Shown here one piece after another: positions 32,912-41,103 of a DNA stretch of 64,000 nucleotides; positions within the stretch are counted from its first letter, which is position 1, and each line of letters begins with the position of its first letter. The stretch comes from Paraburkholderia sp. BCC1886. Its GTDB lineage: Bacteria; Pseudomonadota; Gammaproteobacteria; Burkholderiales; Burkholderiaceae. Under the pieces are notes generated by a model, which did not search any database, was not told the DNA's origin, and saw only the letters and a list, made by a program, of their open reading frames with translations. The DNA lies in contig NZ_CAAJGK010000096.1 of assembly GCF_900996245.1 (NCBI RefSeq), positions 186,001-250,000 on the forward strand. Direction: 5' to 3'. Both the position numbers and the translations under genes were made by a program.

Positions 32912-34080
32912 TCGAGGCAGCCCAGTTCGTCGAGGCGGCGCGCGAGCGCGGCTTCGACTGGTACGCGGGCGTGCCGTGTTCGTACCTGACGCCGTTCATC
33001 AATTACGTGCTGCAGGACGAGTCGCTGCACTACGTGTCGGCGGCCAACGAGGGCGACGCGGTCGCGCTGATCGCGGGCGTCACGTTGGGCGCGCAGAACG
33101 GCCGCCGCGGCATCACGATGATGCAGAACTCGGGGCTCGGCAACGCGGTGAGTCCGCTCACCTCGCTCACGTGGACCTTCCGTTTGCCGCAACTGCTGAT
33201 CGTCACGTGGCGCGGTCAGCCCGGCGTCGCCGACGAACCGCAGCATGCGTTGATGGGCCCGGTTACGCCCGCGATGCTCGACACCATGGAAATTCCCTGG
33301 GAAACCTTTCCGACCGAAGCCGACGCGATCGGCCCGGCGCTGGATCGGGCCATCGCGCATATGGACACGACGGGTCGTCCTTACGCGCTGGTCATGCAGA
33401 AGGGCAGTGTGGCGCCGTACGAGTTGAAGACGGGCGAGGTTGCCGCGCGCCGTGCGCCGGCTGCGCCGGTTTCGAAGTACAGAAACGTCGCCGCGAATGA
33501 ACTGGCATCGCGCCACGACGCGTTGAAAACAGTCGTCGCGCACACGCCGCTGGACTCGACGGTGGTGCTCGCCTCGACGGGCTTCTGCGGTCGCGAACTG
33601 TACGCCATCGACGACCGGCCGAACCAGTTGTACATGGTCGGCTCGATGGGCTGCGTGACGCCGTTCGCGCTGGGTCTCGCGCTCGCGCGTCCCGATCTGC
33701 ACGTGGTCGCGCTCGATGGCGACGGCGCCGCGCTGATGCGCATGGGGGCATTCGCAACCCTCGGCGCGTACGGTCCGCCGAATCTCACGCACGTGCTGCT
33801 CGATAACGGCGCGCACGACTCGACCGGCGGTCAGGCGACCGTCTCCGCGCAGGTGTCGTTTGCCGGCGTCGCGGCGGCGTGCGGCTATGCGTCGGCGCTC
33901 GAAAGCGACGATCCCGGCGTGCTCGACCGCGTGTTCGACTCACGCGAAACCACGCGGCTCGACGGCCCGCGCTTCGTGCGCCTCGCGATCCGGCGCGGTA
34001 CGCCCGACGGCTTGCCGCGTCCCACCATCACCCCGCCCGATGTGAAGACGCGCCTGATGCGCCACATCGGCGCTGCCTGA
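32908..34080 (+). CDS. aepY: Phosphonopyruvate decarboxylase
   Basis: A 390-residue thiamine-diphosphate enzyme that drives C-P bond synthesis by irreversible decarboxylation of phosphonopyruvate to phosphonoacetaldehyde. The N-terminal PYR domain has GVPCSYLTPFIN and the cofactor-activating Glu in AANEGDAVALIAG; the C-terminal PP domain has the metal-binding GDGAALMRMGAFATLG...LLDNGAHDSTGGQ pattern, with GDG and Asn separated as in the family. Coupled to the mutase gene by an ATGA overlap and followed 11 bp later by the transaminase. Confidence 0.92.
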   Translation: MIEAAQFVEAARERGFDWYAGVPCSYLTPFINYVLQDESLHYVSAANEGDAVALIAGVTLGAQNGRRGITMMQNSGLGNAVSPLTSLTWTFRLPQLLIVTWRGQPGVADEPQHALMGPVTPAMLDTMEIPWETFPTEADAIGPALDRAIAHMDTTGRPYALVMQKGSVAPYELKTGEVAARRAPAAPVSKYRNVAANELASRHDALKTVVAHTPLDSTVVLASTGFCGRELYAIDDRPNQLYMVGSMGCVTPFALGLALARPDLHVVALDGDGAALMRMGAFATLGAYGPPNLTHVLLDNGAHDSTGGQATVSAQVSFAGVAAACGYASALESDDPGVLDRVFDSRETTRLDGPRFVRLAIRRGTPDGLPRPTITPPDVKTRLMRHIGAA

Positions 34081-34091
34081 GGAGCACTGCC

Positions 34092-35159
34092 GTGCTGCTA
34101 ATGAATCCCGGTCCGGTCACGCTGACCGGGCGTGTGCGCAACAGCCTGTTGCAGACCGACCTGTGCCATCGCGAAAGCGAGTTTTTCGATCTGCAGGAAG
34201 AGGCGCGCACGCGTCTGGTCGAGTTGTACGGTCTGGACGCAAGCGAATGGCAAGCGGTGCTGATGACCGGTTCCGGCACGGCGGCGGTCGAGAGCATGAC
34301 GGCCGCGCTGGTGCCGCAAAACGGCAAGCTGCTGATCGTGGAAAACGGCGTGTATGGCGAACGCATCACGCAGATCGCCGCGCAATACGGCATCGCGCAC
34401 GAAGCGTTGAAGCACGACTGGATGCAGGCGCCGGACCTCGCGAAGATTGCCGAACGGCTCGCCGCCGACAAGACGTTCACCCACGTCGCGGTGATCCATC
34501 ACGAAACCACCACCGGCCGCCTGAACGATTTGAGCGCGCTGGGGGCGTTGTGCCGCGAGCGCGGCGTGCGTTTGATGGTGGATGGCGTGAGCAGTTTCGG
34601 CGCGGAAGCTATCGATTTCGCCGACAGCAGTCTCGACGCGGTTGCGGCCACGGCCAACAAATGTCTTCATGGCGTGCCGGGCGCGTCGTTCGTGCTGGTG
34701 CGCCGGGCCGCGTTGACGCAGGCCGCGAGCCGCACGTACTACCTCGATCTGGGCCGGCTCGCGCGCTTGCAGGATCAGCGCAATACGCCGTTCACGCCGT
34801 CGGTGCATGCTTATTACGCGCTGGTCGAAGCACTGCGCGAACTCGCCGATGAGGGCGGCTGGCGCGCGCGTCACGCGCGCTATGCAGCGCTCGCCGAACA
34901 GGCGCGCGCGGGGCTGGCGGCGCGCGGCATAAGCAGCGTGTTGCCGGCGGCCGAGTCGTCGGTCGTGCTACGCGCTTACCGGCTGCCGGCGGGCGTGTCG
35001 TATCCGCAACTGCACGACGCGCTGAAAGCGCGCGGCTTCGTCATCTATGCGGGGCAGGGCGGCCTTTCGGCCGAGTTGTTCCGTATCTCGACGATGGGCA
35101 ACATTCACGCTGCCGATATCGACCGGTTGCTGCAAGGGTTCAGCGAGTTGACGCGCTGA
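34092..35159 (+). CDS. phnW: 2-aminoethylphosphonate-pyruvate transaminase (biosynthetic direction inferred)
   Basis: A 355-residue PLP aminotransferase of fold type I. Family landmarks: NPGPVTLTGRVRNSLLQTDLCHRESEF at the N-terminus, TGSGTAAVESM phosphate loop, HHETTTG, VDGVSSFGAE and the PLP Lys190 in TANKCLHGVPG. It converts phosphonoacetaldehyde to 2-aminoethylphosphonate (or the reverse in degraders); next to the mutase and decarboxylase the biosynthetic direction is clear, and no phosphonatase (phnX) is present. Start GTG at 34092 follows TGAGGAG; the internal ATG at 34101 is an alternative. Confidence 0.92.
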   Translation: MLLMNPGPVTLTGRVRNSLLQTDLCHRESEFFDLQEEARTRLVELYGLDASEWQAVLMTGSGTAAVESMTAALVPQNGKLLIVENGVYGERITQIAAQYGIAHEALKHDWMQAPDLAKIAERLAADKTFTHVAVIHHETTTGRLNDLSALGALCRERGVRLMVDGVSSFGAEAIDFADSSLDAVAATANKCLHGVPGASFVLVRRAALTQAASRTYYLDLGRLARLQDQRNTPFTPSVHAYYALVEALRELADEGGWRARHARYAALAEQARAGLAARGISSVLPAAESSVVLRAYRLPAGVSYPQLHDALKARGFVIYAGQGGLSAELFRISTMGNIHAADIDRLLQGFSELTR

Positions 35160-35218
35160 GTTGCGGCGCGGCTGTCTCGCCGTCACGCGAGGCTCGTCGC
35201 GCCCGCAAGCTCCGCCCT

Positions 35219-35371
35219 TCAGATTGGGTCTTTATCCGGCGGGCCGCCCGGCCGTTGCGGTTCGTCGTTCTGATGACCCGGCGACGGCGGCGTCAGCGGA
35301 TCGGCTTCGGGATCGCGGGTCGGGTCGGCGATCGGGTCGGGAATCGGATTGGTTTGCATCTGGTAGTTCAT
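35219..35371 (-). CDS. Small Pro/Asp-rich protein of unknown function (50 residues)
   Basis: Begins MNYQMQTNPIPDP and continues in four-residue steps ending in Asp-Pro (P-D-P, A-D-P, R-D-P, A-D-P), then a Pro/Gly-rich tail finishing PDKDPI. The ATG at 35371 is preceded by AAAGG at suitable distance, and the peptide is in frame to a TGA at 35219-35221. No signal peptide, membrane segment or Cys. It is likely disordered. It lies between the phosphonate operon and the PIG-L gene, 62 bp downstream of the latter, so they may share a transcript. Confidence 0.6.
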   Translation of the reverse strand: MNYQMQTNPIPDPIADPTRDPEADPLTPPSPGHQNDEPQRPGGPPDKDPI

Positions 35372-35433
35372 GGCAGCACCTTTCTGGTTGAGGATGGAGA
35401 GCGTGGCCCGCGCGTCGCCGGTTTTTCCAGCGC

Positions 35434-36147
35434 TTACTTCCTGTTCGAGCGGCCCACGCTCAGATGCCAGTAGCGTTCGGTAGCGAAGATATCGTCGTAT
35501 TCCCCCGCACCGAACGCGCGCAACTGGCTTGCGTAAGCCTGCACCGCTTCACGTTTCAGTTCGCGGCGGCGCGCCTCGTCGATCGTATGGGCAGGACCAG
35601 GACCGCCCGGACTGCCCGGCGTGGCCACCACGCCGCGTTGCGCGAGATCGGCGAGCCGCGCCTGCACCACGCCCGGCGTGCGCCGGTGAATCGCTTCCTC
35701 GTAACCGAACCACGTCAGGTGCGATAGCCGCGGCAGCAACTCGCAACAGGCTTCGTACACCCGCACGTGATCGTCGTGACGCAAACCGAGCGGCATCAGC
35801 AGCGTGTTCGCGGTGGTGCGCGCGATCGTTGCTTCGAGCGCGCTCGCCAGCATGTCGATGGACGGCGAATCGCAATACTGGCTGTCGCGAAACGTCATGC
35901 GTAGCTTGCTCGCGCCGAGCAGCCGCAACGCGTTGTCGTCTTCCAGGCGGCGGGCGCGGATGGCCTCGTGCGCATCAGCGAAGCCCGATTTCCCGTCCCA
36001 CTCCGTTTGCATTTCCTGCTCGGGCGGTGCGGCGAATACGGTGCAGACCCACGCCTCCGGATGCGCTGCGAGCAGCGCGCCGCAACTGAAAACGGCATCG
36101 TCGAAATGCGGCGAGACGACGAAAAGACGAGGGCTGGGTTCGCTCAT
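35434..36147 (-). CDS. PIG-L family (LmbE-like) zinc deacetylase
   Basis: A 237-residue Rossmann-like zinc hydrolase. Metal motif SPHFDDAVFSCGALL (the family A-H-P-D-D-E in its P-H-x-D-D form) near the N-terminus, and the second motif RHDDHVRVYEAC around residue 125. These enzymes remove N-acetyl from GlcNAc-containing glycolipids or glycans. ATG 36147 is chosen because it lies just before the first strand; an ATG at 36192 would add 15 residues. Its position beside a phosphonate operon suggests it may expose an amino sugar or remove acetyl from an aminoalkylphosphonate, which is speculative. Confidence 0.8.
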   Translation of the reverse strand: MSEPSPRLFVVSPHFDDAVFSCGALLAAHPEAWVCTVFAAPPEQEMQTEWDGKSGFADAHEAIRARRLEDDNALRLLGASKLRMTFRDSQYCDSPSIDMLASALEATIARTTANTLLMPLGLRHDDHVRVYEACCELLPRLSHLTWFGYEEAIHRRTPGVVQARLADLAQRGVVATPGSPGGPGPAHTIDEARRRELKREAVQAYASQLRAFGAGEYDDIFATERYWHLSVGRSNRK

Positions 36148-36249
36148 GGTGACCGGTTGAAGACAGGATGCCGCGACGCGGGCAAACGTCATGAAGCTGC
36201 AAGCGGCATGCCTGGAAATCAGGTGCCCACGTTGTCTCCGGCCGGGAGA

Positions 36250-37233
36250 TCAATACGTCAGCCCCAGGCTGACTGTCCAGCCTTTAACGTGAGGACCGAA
36301 CAGATACGCCGCGCCGACCTGCAGGCGTTTCGACTGCGCGTTAGTGGCCGAGAGCGGCACTTCGAAGCCACCGCCGACATTCGCCAGTGTCGAAAAACCC
36401 AGCGCCCCGCGATTAGGCCCGAAGAAGCCGCCGTACCCCGCATTGACCATGTAATTCAACGGCCGCGCGAAGAGTCGGGCACCCGTCGGCGCGGAGTAAG
36501 TCGACTGCAGCGACCACGAGCCGGCCGTTTCCCTGAAATGCAGCAGAGGATCGGATTCGTCGAAGCTCGAAATCCATGACCAGGCGACGTGCGCGCGAAC
36601 GGTCAGCGTCTGCGCGGGCGCGAAAGCCGTCGACCATTCGAGCGCGGCATTCGGCGTGACGAGCCACGCGTTTTCATGCCAGTTGAACAGCGACCCGTCG
36701 ACGGCGGGTTTCAGGCTCGCGGCGGCGCCCGCATACGACGCGTCGTTGAGCAGTCTGGCCACGCTGAGGTCGACGCCGGGCTCGAAGGTAAAGCCGTAGC
36801 CCAGTTTGCTTCTCAGGAAAAGACCGCCCGTCGCGCTGAAGGCCGACCATTTGCTGGCGATGTCGCCGGCGGCGCCATGCGCGCCGGTGACGGGGAACTG
36901 GTCTTTCTCGCGAAAGTAACCGGCGGACACTCGCCAGCCGATACTGTTTCGATCCGACAGCGTCAGCAGATTGCCCTCGTAGGGAATGCGCGTGACGGTG
37001 AGCGACTGAGGCAGGTCGCCGTCGTTGATATCGAGGTGAGCGGAGCTGATGTCCGGCGTGGCGGCCAGACTGAATATCTGCGAATAGCCTGAACCAAGGC
37101 GCGCCGCGCCGATGAGATCCCGGGTGGTTTGTGCGGCGGCGGAAGCCGCGCCGGTGACGACGCAAAAAGCGAACAGAACCCGGGCCATGCGGACTGGCGC
37201 GCCGCTGTCGTGGTGTCCAGCCGGTGATCGCAT
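36250..37233 (-). CDS. Putative outer-membrane beta-barrel protein
   Basis: A 327-residue exported protein. The ATG at 37233 follows GGAGGG with 7 bp spacing; the signal segment MARVLFAFCVVTGAASAAAQ begins 15 residues in. The mature protein alternates polar and hydrophobic residues in strands with aromatic girdles (WRVSAGYFREKDQF, VGGGFEVPLS, GAAYLFGPHV) and ends in an aromatic residue (GLTY), the C-terminal signal for BAM insertion. I do not recognise a named family; no autotransporter passenger or plug domain is seen. It lies alone between the PIG-L gene and the stress/metal operon. Confidence 0.6.
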   Translation of the reverse strand: MRSPAGHHDSGAPVRMARVLFAFCVVTGAASAAAQTTRDLIGAARLGSGYSQIFSLAATPDISSAHLDINDGDLPQSLTVTRIPYEGNLLTLSDRNSIGWRVSAGYFREKDQFPVTGAHGAAGDIASKWSAFSATGGLFLRSKLGYGFTFEPGVDLSVARLLNDASYAGAAASLKPAVDGSLFNWHENAWLVTPNAALEWSTAFAPAQTLTVRAHVAWSWISSFDESDPLLHFRETAGSWSLQSTYSAPTGARLFARPLNYMVNAGYGGFFGPNRGALGFSTLANVGGGFEVPLSATNAQSKRLQVGAAYLFGPHVKGWTVSLGLTY

Positions 37234-37321
37234 GCGGAATCCCTCCGGAGCGGCGTGCACGAACACGCCAGGCGCTCAGAGTAACGCATGCCATCCGGTT
37301 CCGCGTGCCAGGGGGCGCGCA

Positions 37322-37843
37322 TTATTCCTGACCCGGCGACACGGCCGCGGTCTCGCTCTGCCCTTCCTGCGCCGCCTCGATTGCCGTGGAGCGGGCTTGG
37401 CGGCTCGGAATCAGCAGCACCGGCAGACTCACGCTGCGCACCACGCGCTCGGCGACGCTGCCGAGAAAGAGCCGCTTGAAACCGCGCCGCCCATGCGTAC
37501 CCAACACCAGCAGGTCCGCATTGAATTCGTGCGCCGAGATGCGGATGCGCTCGGAAATGTCCTCGCCGATCGGCGCGACATCGACGATGCGCGGCTCGCC
37601 CGGCACCTCGTCGAGTTTCATCCGCGCGACGGCCTCGGCCATCAGGCGACGTCCTTCTTCCAGACACGCGTCGCGCAGCACCGTCGGATCGTAGCCGGCC
37701 GCGTCGTAGGCCAGCAGGGGGTTGTCGATGACGTACAGCGGTTGCAGTTGCGCGCCGTGCTCGCGCGCGAGTTGCAAAGCGCTGTCGAATGCATGGGCCG
37801 CCGTCTCGCTGCCATCGATTGCTACCAGAATGCGTTTGTACAT
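37322..37843 (-). CDS. Universal stress protein (UspA family)
   Basis: A 173-residue single-domain Usp. N-terminal MYKRILVAIDGSETA and the ATP-binding loop GTHGRRGFKRLFLGSVAERVV (G-2x-G-9x-G-S/V pattern) place it in the nucleotide-binding branch. The last 25 residues, rich in Glu/Gln/Ala, exceed the usual length. It is the third gene of a minus-strand operon after PRC-barrel and NRAMP-like genes, with only 36 bp between it and the transporter, so it likely acts in a metal or envelope stress response. Confidence 0.9.
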   Translation of the reverse strand: MYKRILVAIDGSETAAHAFDSALQLAREHGAQLQPLYVIDNPLLAYDAAGYDPTVLRDACLEEGRRLMAEAVARMKLDEVPGEPRIVDVAPIGEDISERIRISAHEFNADLLVLGTHGRRGFKRLFLGSVAERVVRSVSLPVLLIPSRQARSTAIEAAQEGQSETAAVSPGQE

Positions 37844-37879
37844 GTCGGCCTCGAAGAGTGTTTGCCTGCATCGCCCGGA

Positions 37880-39190
37880 TCACATGAACCAGGTGACGCC
37901 CATCGCCAATACCGTCGCCGCCATCACGGCGGTCGCCGCCCAGCCGAGCATGCGCAGGAGCGGCGGCAAAGTGAAGCCGGCCATGACCGGCTTGTGCATC
38001 GACAGATGCATCATGACGATCATCACCGGCACCGCGACGACACCGTTGAGCACCGCGCTCCAGTACAGCGCCTTGACGGGATCGATCGACGTGAAATTCA
38101 AGCCTGCGCCGAGCGCGGTCGCCAGAGCGATAACGCCGTAAAAGGCCTTGGCTTGCGACGGCAAACGCGCAAGTCCCACGCGCCACGCGAACAGTTCGCC
38201 CACGGCATACGCGCCCGAACCCGCCAGCACCGGCAGCGTCAGCAAACCCGTGCCGATGATGCCGGCGGCGAACACGTAGAACGTCAGCGGACCGGCGATG
38301 CCGCGCAGCGCTTCCGCGGCCTGCGCCGAAGTCTGAATATCGACGATGCCATGCGCGTGCAAGGTGGTCGCCGTCGTCACGACGATAAAGAACGCGATGG
38401 CATTCGAGAGCGCCATGCCGAGGTAGGTGTCGACGCGAATTCGCGCGAACTCAGCCGGTGCTTCCCATGGCGCATGCGTGAGCGGATGCGCGCCGGGGCG
38501 CTCCTTTTCGTCTTCGACTTCCTGTTCGGCCTGCCAGAAGAACAGGTAGGGACTGATAGTCGTGCCCATTACCGCGACGATCGCGACGAGGTAATCCGGT
38601 TTGATCGAGAGCGACGGCAGCAGCACCGCCCAGCCGACTTGCGCCCACGGCACCTTCACGACGAACGCGCAGATCACGTAACTGAACAGCGACAGGCACA
38701 GCCATTTCAGCACCGACACATAGCGCGAGTAGCGCGTGAACACTTCGAGCAACACGGACAGCACGCCGAAACCGCACACGTAGAGCAGCGCGGAGCCGGG
38801 GACCAGCAGCCTGAGCGCCGCGCCCATCGCACCCAGATCCGCGCCGATATTGATGATGTTGGCGACCAGCAGCATGCCGACCACCGTGACCGACAGCCAG
38901 CGCGGATAGTGCGCCCGCAGATTCCCGGCGATCCCTTCGCCGGTCACGCGGCCGATGCGCGCGCTGATCTCCTGGATCGCGGCCATGAGCGGATAGCTGA
39001 GCAGCAGCGTCCACGCGAGGCCGTAACCGAATTGCGCGCCGACCTGCGAATAGGTGGCGATACCGCTCGGGTCGTCGTCCGATGCGCCGGTGATCAGACC
39101 CGGCCCCATCACCTGCAGCAGTTTCGGATGAGTGGGCTGTTTGACCGGCGCTTCTGGATCGAGTCCGGGATCGCGTATCGACGTGTTCAT
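37880..39190 (-). CDS. NRAMP-superfamily divalent-metal transporter-like protein with altered metal-site motifs
   Basis: A 436-residue membrane protein with about eleven helices. TM1 reads GPGLITGASDDDPSGIATYSQ where manganese NRAMPs have D-P-G-N; the TM6 region reads MGTTISPYLFFWQ where they have M-P-H-N-L-Y-L-H-S. Thus the Asn, Met and His that shape the transition-metal site are missing while the Asp-Pro break remains. Helix packing motifs such as IQEISARIGRVTG are conserved. It could move Mg2+ or another cation, or work differently. The ATG at 39190 is chosen as the first in frame beside the fold; long upstream frame is antisense noise. Operon with PRC-barrel and Usp genes. Confidence 0.85.
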   Translation of the reverse strand: MNTSIRDPGLDPEAPVKQPTHPKLLQVMGPGLITGASDDDPSGIATYSQVGAQFGYGLAWTLLLSYPLMAAIQEISARIGRVTGEGIAGNLRAHYPRWLSVTVVGMLLVANIINIGADLGAMGAALRLLVPGSALLYVCGFGVLSVLLEVFTRYSRYVSVLKWLCLSLFSYVICAFVVKVPWAQVGWAVLLPSLSIKPDYLVAIVAVMGTTISPYLFFWQAEQEVEDEKERPGAHPLTHAPWEAPAEFARIRVDTYLGMALSNAIAFFIVVTTATTLHAHGIVDIQTSAQAAEALRGIAGPLTFYVFAAGIIGTGLLTLPVLAGSGAYAVGELFAWRVGLARLPSQAKAFYGVIALATALGAGLNFTSIDPVKALYWSAVLNGVVAVPVMIVMMHLSMHKPVMAGFTLPPLLRMLGWAATAVMAATVLAMGVTWFM

Positions 39191-39255
39191 GAGCGTGCTG
39201 TCGTGTCGAGTGCCGTCGTCGGGCCAACTTTGCGGATGGCCTGGACGAGGGCGCT

Positions 39256-40092
39256 TCACTCCGAAGCGATGGGTGTGTCCGTATCGGCGTGGGACCAGTA
39301 GCCGCGTTTGTCGTAGAACCGGTGCAACTCGACTTCGTAGCCGCGGTCGATCGGCATCGAGTCGTCGTAAGCGGGGCTGTTCTGAATGGTCTCGCGCGTC
39401 AACGTCGTGGAGACGGTCGAGTCGGACCAGTCGACGCCCGCTATCCAGTGAATCGCGATCAGCACGTTTTTGCCGCCGGGCCACCAGTTGTGCGTTTTGA
39501 CCACCAGGTAGCGAATTGCCCAGTCGACGTCGTCGTAGATAAAGTCCGCGACACGGCCGATGGCGCCGTCGGCGGTCTTCAGATGGTAGCCGTCGACTTC
39601 GTCGGTGCTGCGCAGATGAATGTCCGGCTGCGGTTTGCTGGCGTGCAGAGTCGGCCTGGTTTTACCGGGCGGATCGCCGTCCAGTGCGTCTCGTTCGTCC
39701 AGCGCGTCCGGCGGCACGCCGGTCGGATCGTACGCTGGAAACGCGCCCATTCCCCACAAGTTGGGACCGCCCCAGTAAGTCGGATATTGGTAGTACCGCA
39801 AATACTCGATCTCGTGCTGGCGCGACACCGGTTGGTGCGCGTCCATCGACGGGCTGTCCCGCACCTGCTGGCGCGTCAGATCGACGTGCACGATGTTCGA
39901 TCCGGGGTCGGTGTGTTTGACCGAATACGGCGAGACCAGCACCTGCCGGGCGTCGAGCCAACCGCCGGTTTCGACCACGAGGTAACGCACGCCCCATGAT
40001 TCGTCGTCGAAATAAGCCTGATTGACGGAGCCGATGTCGCCGTCCACTGCGCTGATGATGCTTCCATGCAGACTACGTATGCTTCGCAACAT
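39256..40092 (-). CDS. Duplicated PRC-barrel domain protein
   Basis: A 279-residue soluble protein with two PRC-barrel units: MLRSIRSLHGSIISAVDGDIGSVNQAYFDDESWGVRYLVVETG at the N-terminus, and DEVDGYHLKTADGAIGRVADFIYDDVDWAIRYLVVKTHNW at about 170-205. Each has the G-x-I-G-x-V-x-D-x-x-D-W-x-x-R-Y-L-V-V pattern. Such proteins are common in stress-inducible operons, with unknown ligands. The linker (about 100-165) holds Tyr- and Pro-rich sequence (YYQYPTYWGGPNLWGMG). ATG 40092 follows GGCGGGGA; an ATG at 40164 is possible. First gene of the operon to 37322. Confidence 0.85.
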   Translation of the reverse strand: MLRSIRSLHGSIISAVDGDIGSVNQAYFDDESWGVRYLVVETGGWLDARQVLVSPYSVKHTDPGSNIVHVDLTRQQVRDSPSMDAHQPVSRQHEIEYLRYYQYPTYWGGPNLWGMGAFPAYDPTGVPPDALDERDALDGDPPGKTRPTLHASKPQPDIHLRSTDEVDGYHLKTADGAIGRVADFIYDDVDWAIRYLVVKTHNWWPGGKNVLIAIHWIAGVDWSDSTVSTTLTRETIQNSPAYDDSMPIDRGYEVELHRFYDKRGYWSHADTDTPIASE

Positions 40093-40284
40093 GATCGTCC
40101 CCGCCATTTCGCCAATGCCAATGGCACACGCTACGCGCACCCCCGGTCGAAAGCGGTACGACAACGTACAGACAGCCAGGCGGTTCGACCCTCATGCTGC
40201 CGCTTACGGCAGATTTCGTGCGAGACCCAGGTAACGGGTGTGAGCCGCGCGATGTTAGCCGCGGGTCACATCGCATCGGGAATT

Positions 40285-40302
40285 CGACCGGCTGTTGCCG
40301 GC
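40285..40302. repeat. Palindromic 18-mer, copy 1 (also at 56146-56163)
   Basis: CGACCGGCTGTTGCCGGC with internal CCGGC/GCCGG arms and a TGTT loop. The identical 18-mer recurs at 56146-56163 inside the terminator-like structure upstream of gnd. Copy 1 lies in the 268-bp gap between the PRC-barrel start and the MocA-like stop, beside other GC palindromes. It may be a REP-type or terminator element. Confidence 0.5.
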
Positions 40303-40360
40303 TTTGACGGCGCTGTAGCGCGCCGTTGCGGGCCACCGCGAGCGCCGGTTCGCGGTCGCG

Positions 40361-40948
40361 CTAGATATTGCGCAAATCGCCCGGTGTGTCGACGTCGCGC
40401 AGAATGCCCGGATCGTCGAGGTCGAGGCGCGTCACGCGTTGCGACATCAACAAGGCTTTTGCCCCGGTATCGCCGTCGAGCGTAAGCAACGCGTTGCGAT
40501 GTTCGATGCCGAACCCCACCGGATGCCCGCGCTCTCCCTGATAAAACGGCGCGACCAGCGATGCGCCGCCATCGAGTGCACGCGCCACCGCTTCGATGGT
40601 CGGCGTGGCGATGCGCGGCATATCGGCGAGCGCGACGATCCAGCCTTCGGCGTCTTCGCTGGCCTCGATGCCGGCCGCGAGACTCGCGCCCATGCCGCGC
40701 TCCGAATTCGCCGTGAAGACCACATCGCAACCGGCGTCGTTGAGCACCCGCGCAAGCGCGTCGGACCCGGGCCGCACGACGGCGAGCACGCGCGTCACGA
40801 CGCGCAGCAGTCGGTGAGCGGCTTCGTGAGCGACCGGCGTGCCGTCGGGCAGACGCGCGAGCAGCTTGTTATGCAGGCCGTCCGGATCGAAACGCGACCC
40901 GAGCCCGGCGGCGAGCAACACGCCAGTGGCGAGCGAGGCGTAGGCCAT
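40361..40948 (-). CDS. MocA/MobA-type nucleotidyltransferase for molybdenum-cofactor maturation
   Basis: A 195-residue GT-A fold protein. GVLLAAGLGSRF near residue 9 is the nucleotide-binding loop, followed by the HNKLLARLPDGTPV block, ALADMPRI (the Asp that binds Mg) and FYQGERGHPVGFG. MocA adds CMP to molybdopterin to form the MCD cofactor used by periplasmic xanthine-oxidase-family enzymes. It lies 155 bp after the large subunit gene of the aldehyde oxidoreductase, on the same strand, so it should mature that enzyme. An XdhC-type sulfurase chaperone, common in such operons, is not in the window. Confidence 0.85.
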   Translation of the reverse strand: MAYASLATGVLLAAGLGSRFDPDGLHNKLLARLPDGTPVAHEAAHRLLRVVTRVLAVVRPGSDALARVLNDAGCDVVFTANSERGMGASLAAGIEASEDAEGWIVALADMPRIATPTIEAVARALDGGASLVAPFYQGERGHPVGFGIEHRNALLTLDGDTGAKALLMSQRVTRLDLDDPGILRDVDTPGDLRNI

Positions 40949-41103
40949 GAGCGGGCACCGGTAAAAAGAATGAGACCGATTGTGCGGTGCAATGCCGCGT
41001 CAGGCAAGCGGCAATGTGGGCACTGCTCGCGCTGCACAACGGCTTGCTCATGGCCGGACGCCGATGCCTATGCCTGCGCCTCGCCGGCGGACGTCGCGAG
41101 ACC

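Noticed and set aside
37112..39301. 729-codon plus-strand frame across the Usp and NRAMP-like genes
   Set aside because: It runs antisense through two recognised genes and has low-complexity Arg/His/Asp composition.
40093..40360. Small gene in the gap between PRC-barrel and MocA-like genes
   Set aside because: Short frames here have no ribosome site and the region is filled by GC palindromes.
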